A stretch of 22,297 nt of DNA from Pelargonium nanum (taxonomy: Eukaryota; Streptophyta; Magnoliopsida; Geraniales; Geraniaceae). Shown here piece by piece: positions 19,655 through 22,297 of the stretch. The stretch's first letter is position 1, and the number at the start of each line of letters is the position of its first letter. Both the position numbers and the translations under genes were made by a program. The DNA is taken from assembly GCA_036897485.1 (NCBI GenBank), contig JAYMTF010001600.1, positions 1 to 22,297 on the forward strand, given 5' to 3'. Under the pieces are notes generated by a model that had not been told where the DNA came from, made no database searches, and saw nothing but the letters and a program-made list of their open reading frames with translations.

Positions 19655-21122
19655 AAATAAAGGTATTCCTAATTGGGCATAACCGGGCGTGCCGAAAGAA
19701 ATTTATTAGTACACAATAGCCAAAGTTAAAATTAAATTGGAGTATTAGGAAACGCTTACTATATAAATATTTACTTGGATTTTTGCATGCTTATTCCACT
19801 ACCAGTAGGTGTTTAATCAGCTATACTTTATACATGCCATAGTTTTTAAAAAGAGCGCGCATTAGTATATTAACCTTTAGATATACCCCTCCCCTTCACA
19901 GATACCCTATTTTGAACAAGTAAAATTACTTTATTAGAGCTTCCTAGCGTTATAAGAAAAGCCCAGTAGTATGACAAAGCTAGCACTCTCTCCTCATGAT
20001 AATAGTGCAGGGGTTCCCTGGTTTGGATTAAAAGGATCTGTCTTTTTTCGAAGTTACGCATATATTATTTTCCTTTGTAAAGAGTTGGTATAGAAACTAA
20101 ACCCGTATAATAAAAAGGAGGGATCCCACTTAATTTGCAGTACCCAAATCTAGAAACGCGGAGACTTTAAACTTATACAATTCAAGATACCGCCGATCTC
20201 AGGATAAGCGAATAAACAAAATCCTTGCGTTTTTTACTATACCCTATTCAACGCTATCCGTTTTAACACTTTTAAAAGTCATTCCTTAGAAAAATGAGGG
20301 AGTCCTTAGTTGTAGTTTAATCTTTTCACTCAGCTGGCTTGTTTCTGGGCAGAGGGGTCTTAAGAGTGTACTACAAGAAATCGCTAAGTTTTACTTTTTT
20401 TAAAGTAACAAGACTCCGCTTCAAATGCCTTAATATTTGACAAACGCCCTAAATTACGTAAATGTTCATTAACCAAAAAAATTTTATCCTCGCTCTTTTC
20501 GAGACTAAAAGACAAGAGCTTATCACTCTTATTGTTAATCCTATAATATCAGCTTGAGAAAAAGCTTTCTTGTATAAAAAGGTTAGGTTCCTCGTTATAC
20601 TAGATACTAGATCGGACTTCTAAAGCAGCGAAAACTGGGTTAATCTGAAAAAATATTAAAATTTCGACATGGATTCATCCGAGGGCATTCAAGTTATTAA
20701 ATAAAAACTATCCGCAATATTCTAGTTATACAATGCCTTTGCAAGCTTTTTGTTACTTCACCTTACCTTTTAATGAAATAATGAAAAGGCTAGGTTATTC
20801 TAAAGGAGCTCTAAATGCCCGCGATTTCCGGTAAAGAAACAGACCTATCTCAGTATAAATGAGAGTTGAATTCTGATACTTTTTATGCACAGCATAGACA
20901 CCTATTACAGACTTAAGGATCGCACTTTTCCACTTAAATAGTAAGACTAGCAAGAAATACCCGACTTTTCCTAAACTCCACAAGTCCTAAAAATATGCCT
21001 ACAAAGGTTCAAACTTTTATAGGTAGGGGCTGCCTTTTTGAAAAAGAGCACCTTTGGTAAGAGAGCTATTCAAAGAGTAGCTTAGTTAGGATAGGGATGG
21101 CGGGTTGTAAATAAGGGTCCTA
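19655..21122. other. noncoding, no convincing gene
   Basis: Frames of 62-63 codons at 19870-20061 and 20795-20983 (both minus) are the only candidates, and neither is recognisable. ACTTTTAAAAGT (20268-20279), TTACTTT/AAAGTAA (20391-20408) and CCTTTT/AAAAGG (20766-20789) are chance-sized hairpins. At 21021-21039, AGGTAG-GGG-CTGCCT plus a T run is a small terminator-like shape. CTCAGCTGG at 20329-20337 is a D-arm word. Confidence 0.6.
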
Positions 21123-21161
21123 AAATCTACTATTTCATTTCAGTAAATAGGATATAGATTT
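21123..21161. repeat. 13-bp hairpin with a 4-nt bulge
   Basis: AAATCTA-CTATTT (21123-21135) pairs with AAATAG (21145-21150) and TAGATTT (21155-21161). The loop is CATTTCAGT and the bulge is GATA. It is AT-rich, so chance is a fair alternative. A second hairpin follows 19 nt later. Confidence 0.45.
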
Positions 21162-21180
21162 AGTATTTTCTCCCTACTTT

Positions 21181-21218
21181 TCAATTCTATCGAGTTTTAC
21201 CTACTTCAATAGAATTGA
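21181..21218. repeat. 10-bp perfect hairpin
   Basis: TCAATTCTAT (21181-21190) and ATAGAATTGA (21209-21218) are exact reverse complements with an 18-nt loop. It stands in series with the hairpin at 21123-21161. Confidence 0.5.
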
Positions 21219-22297
21219 GTGGATATAGTATTATATTGTTAGCTTTCCTTTTTATTCTATATTTGACATTTTCAAGGCCTCTTGTTTCTTATAAAGGGAT
21301 AACTGTTGGAAGTTTTCTTTGTCTGCTTCAGTAAGCTCACCAGGAATTAATTATTATTAGTACTATCTAGGGCAAATAAAACACCTTAAATTGAAAGTCT
21401 TTTGCTTGGCATATACATATATCTAAGATTAACCTGGACCCCTTGATTCTGGTTATCCGAGTTAGTGTGCGATACAGTCCTTAATATTCAAATCTCGGAA
21501 TACTTTTTAGTTTGAAAGTAGGAAATCCCTTTGTTTAAATTCAGTAAAACCCTGTCAATACACTCTGAGTATTTTCTTTGGTAAAATGTTTGGATTTTAA
21601 AGTTTCTTGGTATCGTGGATTCTTTTCTACCTTAACCCTGTTTTCTATCAAGGAGGTATTCTAGTCAGGATAATCTTAACAAATCGAGTTTCAGTTTTTA
21701 TTATAAAATTTTCTAAACGAGTTTAACTAGCAGAGATTTCCGCCTGTAAAAAGACAGAAAGGGGCAACTCTCTTGGCAATTATGTGAGTTTAGCTTAAGA
21801 TTTTTCCTGTAAGAGCATGTCCTTGATTGAAACTAGAGATACAAAGGCGCTTAAGTGAATATATACAAAGACTCCTGCATTTGAACCAAGTCTCTGAAAT
21901 TTAGTATACAGATAGTGGGCAAGCCAAAACTTTTACGAATCTCTAAGTTTTATTAAATCCAAGGCGCTACTTAGACTAACTTCCTTATGACGAAGCGACA
22001 ACTACCAACAAGGAGCAGTACTCCGGGTTCTATCCTCTTTTTGACTTAGCAATTAGGAGAGTATATTGAGAAGTGATTGAGCAACTGCCATTCTAGTAGC
22101 CTGTAATTACATTTGATAAAGGACTATAAAAGTAGAAGGTTCAGTGTAGAGTCCCATGCTAAAATAAAGATATAAAACCCAGTAGCAGTCTCGGGGTATA
22201 TCATAATCAAACAACACGAGGCACATAAAAAAGAGTACTCTTTAATATGGAATGAGCAAGGCTCCTATATGACTGGTTATCCTAAGTATGATATAAA
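21219..22297. other. noncoding, no gene seen
   Basis: No coding frame. AAGGAGGT at 21651-21658 is a perfect Shine-Dalgarno word but no ATG, GTG or TTG start follows at a usable distance. A minus-strand T-arm-like word (CTTGG-TTCAAAT-GCAGG) lies at 21874-21890. The palindrome at 22230-22243 is near the end. Confidence 0.65.
22230..22243. repeat. 14-nt perfect palindrome
   Basis: AAAGAGTACTCTTT is its own reverse complement. A related palindrome, TAAAGTACTTTA, is at 2522-2533. Confidence 0.35.

Noticed and set aside
20795..20983. 62-codon minus-strand frame
   Set aside because: It opens only at TTG, with no ribosome-binding site and no recognisable domain.
21264..21296. TTGACA followed by TATAAA, promoter-like
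   Set aside because: The spacing is about 21 nt, too long for a standard bacterial -35/-10 pair, and nothing downstream is coding.
21651..21658. AAGGAGGT, full anti-16S match
   Set aside because: No usable start codon follows. A frame from ATT would give about 23 residues only.
21866..21952. Minus-strand 87-nt class II tRNA-like span with T loop TTCAAAT
   Set aside because: Only five of seven acceptor pairs form, there is no D stem, and the anticodon arm does not pair. Judged chance.
1..22297. General impression of many 12-16 nt palindromes
   Set aside because: I counted about 16 perfect palindromes of 12 nt or more, against about 10 expected from composition, and 3 of at least 14 nt against about 3 expected. 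Only 8960-9013 clearly exceeds chance.

Overview
This window is AT-rich (roughly one third G+C by eye). I could not find a convincing protein-coding gene in it. On both strands the longest open frame is 82 codons, and several of the longest frames begin only at TTG or GTG. That is about what stop-codon statistics predict for noncoding DNA of this composition. I also saw no rRNA landmarks, no CRISPR array, no insertion-sequence ends and no long dispersed or tandem repeats. The longest homopolymers I noticed are 9 nt.

The clearest biological signal is tRNA-derived. A 73-nt minus-strand sequence at 10371-10443 has every tRNA segment in register, an intact D arm, a UUU anticodon (Lys) and a T loop. 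Its acceptor stem, however, pairs only at the inner three positions, and the anticodon stem has two mismatches. A second, deletion-bearing relative of its D and anticodon arms lies on the plus strand at 11192-11235. A D-plus-T-arm fragment lies at 6545-6590. Smaller T-arm or tRNA-end fragments lie at 4300-4325 (tRNA-Gln-like 3' end), 8379-8417 and 9306-9335. The T-loop word GGTTCAA/GGTTCGA occurs about 11 times, against about 4 expected by my rough composition estimate.

The second signal is structural. At 8960-9013 a 30-nt palindrome with one mismatch sits inside a further GC-rich stem of about 9 bp. It is followed by a 12-nt palindrome (9020-9031) that reads as a tRNA D-arm core on both strands. 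Other hairpins, at 4034-4064, 4263-4302, 19312-19421, 21123-21161 and 21181-21218, are individually weaker. Most short palindromes occur near the number expected by chance.

Layout: 1-4000 featureless; 4034-4430 hairpins plus the tRNA-Gln-like end; 4430-6540 featureless apart from a purine-rich strand; 6545-6590 tRNA fragment; 8316-9397 palindromes and tRNA fragments; 10371-11235 the inverted pair of tRNA-Lys-like sequences; 11236-19260 essentially noncoding with scattered hairpins; 19261-19654 a GC-rich block and nested inverted repeats; 21123-21218 two hairpins in series; the rest featureless.

Origin: the tRNA remnants with organelle- or bacteria-like arms, the AT richness and the lack of genes fit a greatly expanded, neutrally drifting organelle intergenic region, for example plant or algal mitochondrion or plastid. 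A nuclear region with tRNA-derived debris cannot be excluded, nor can an artificial or randomised sequence. No genes here can be said to work together.
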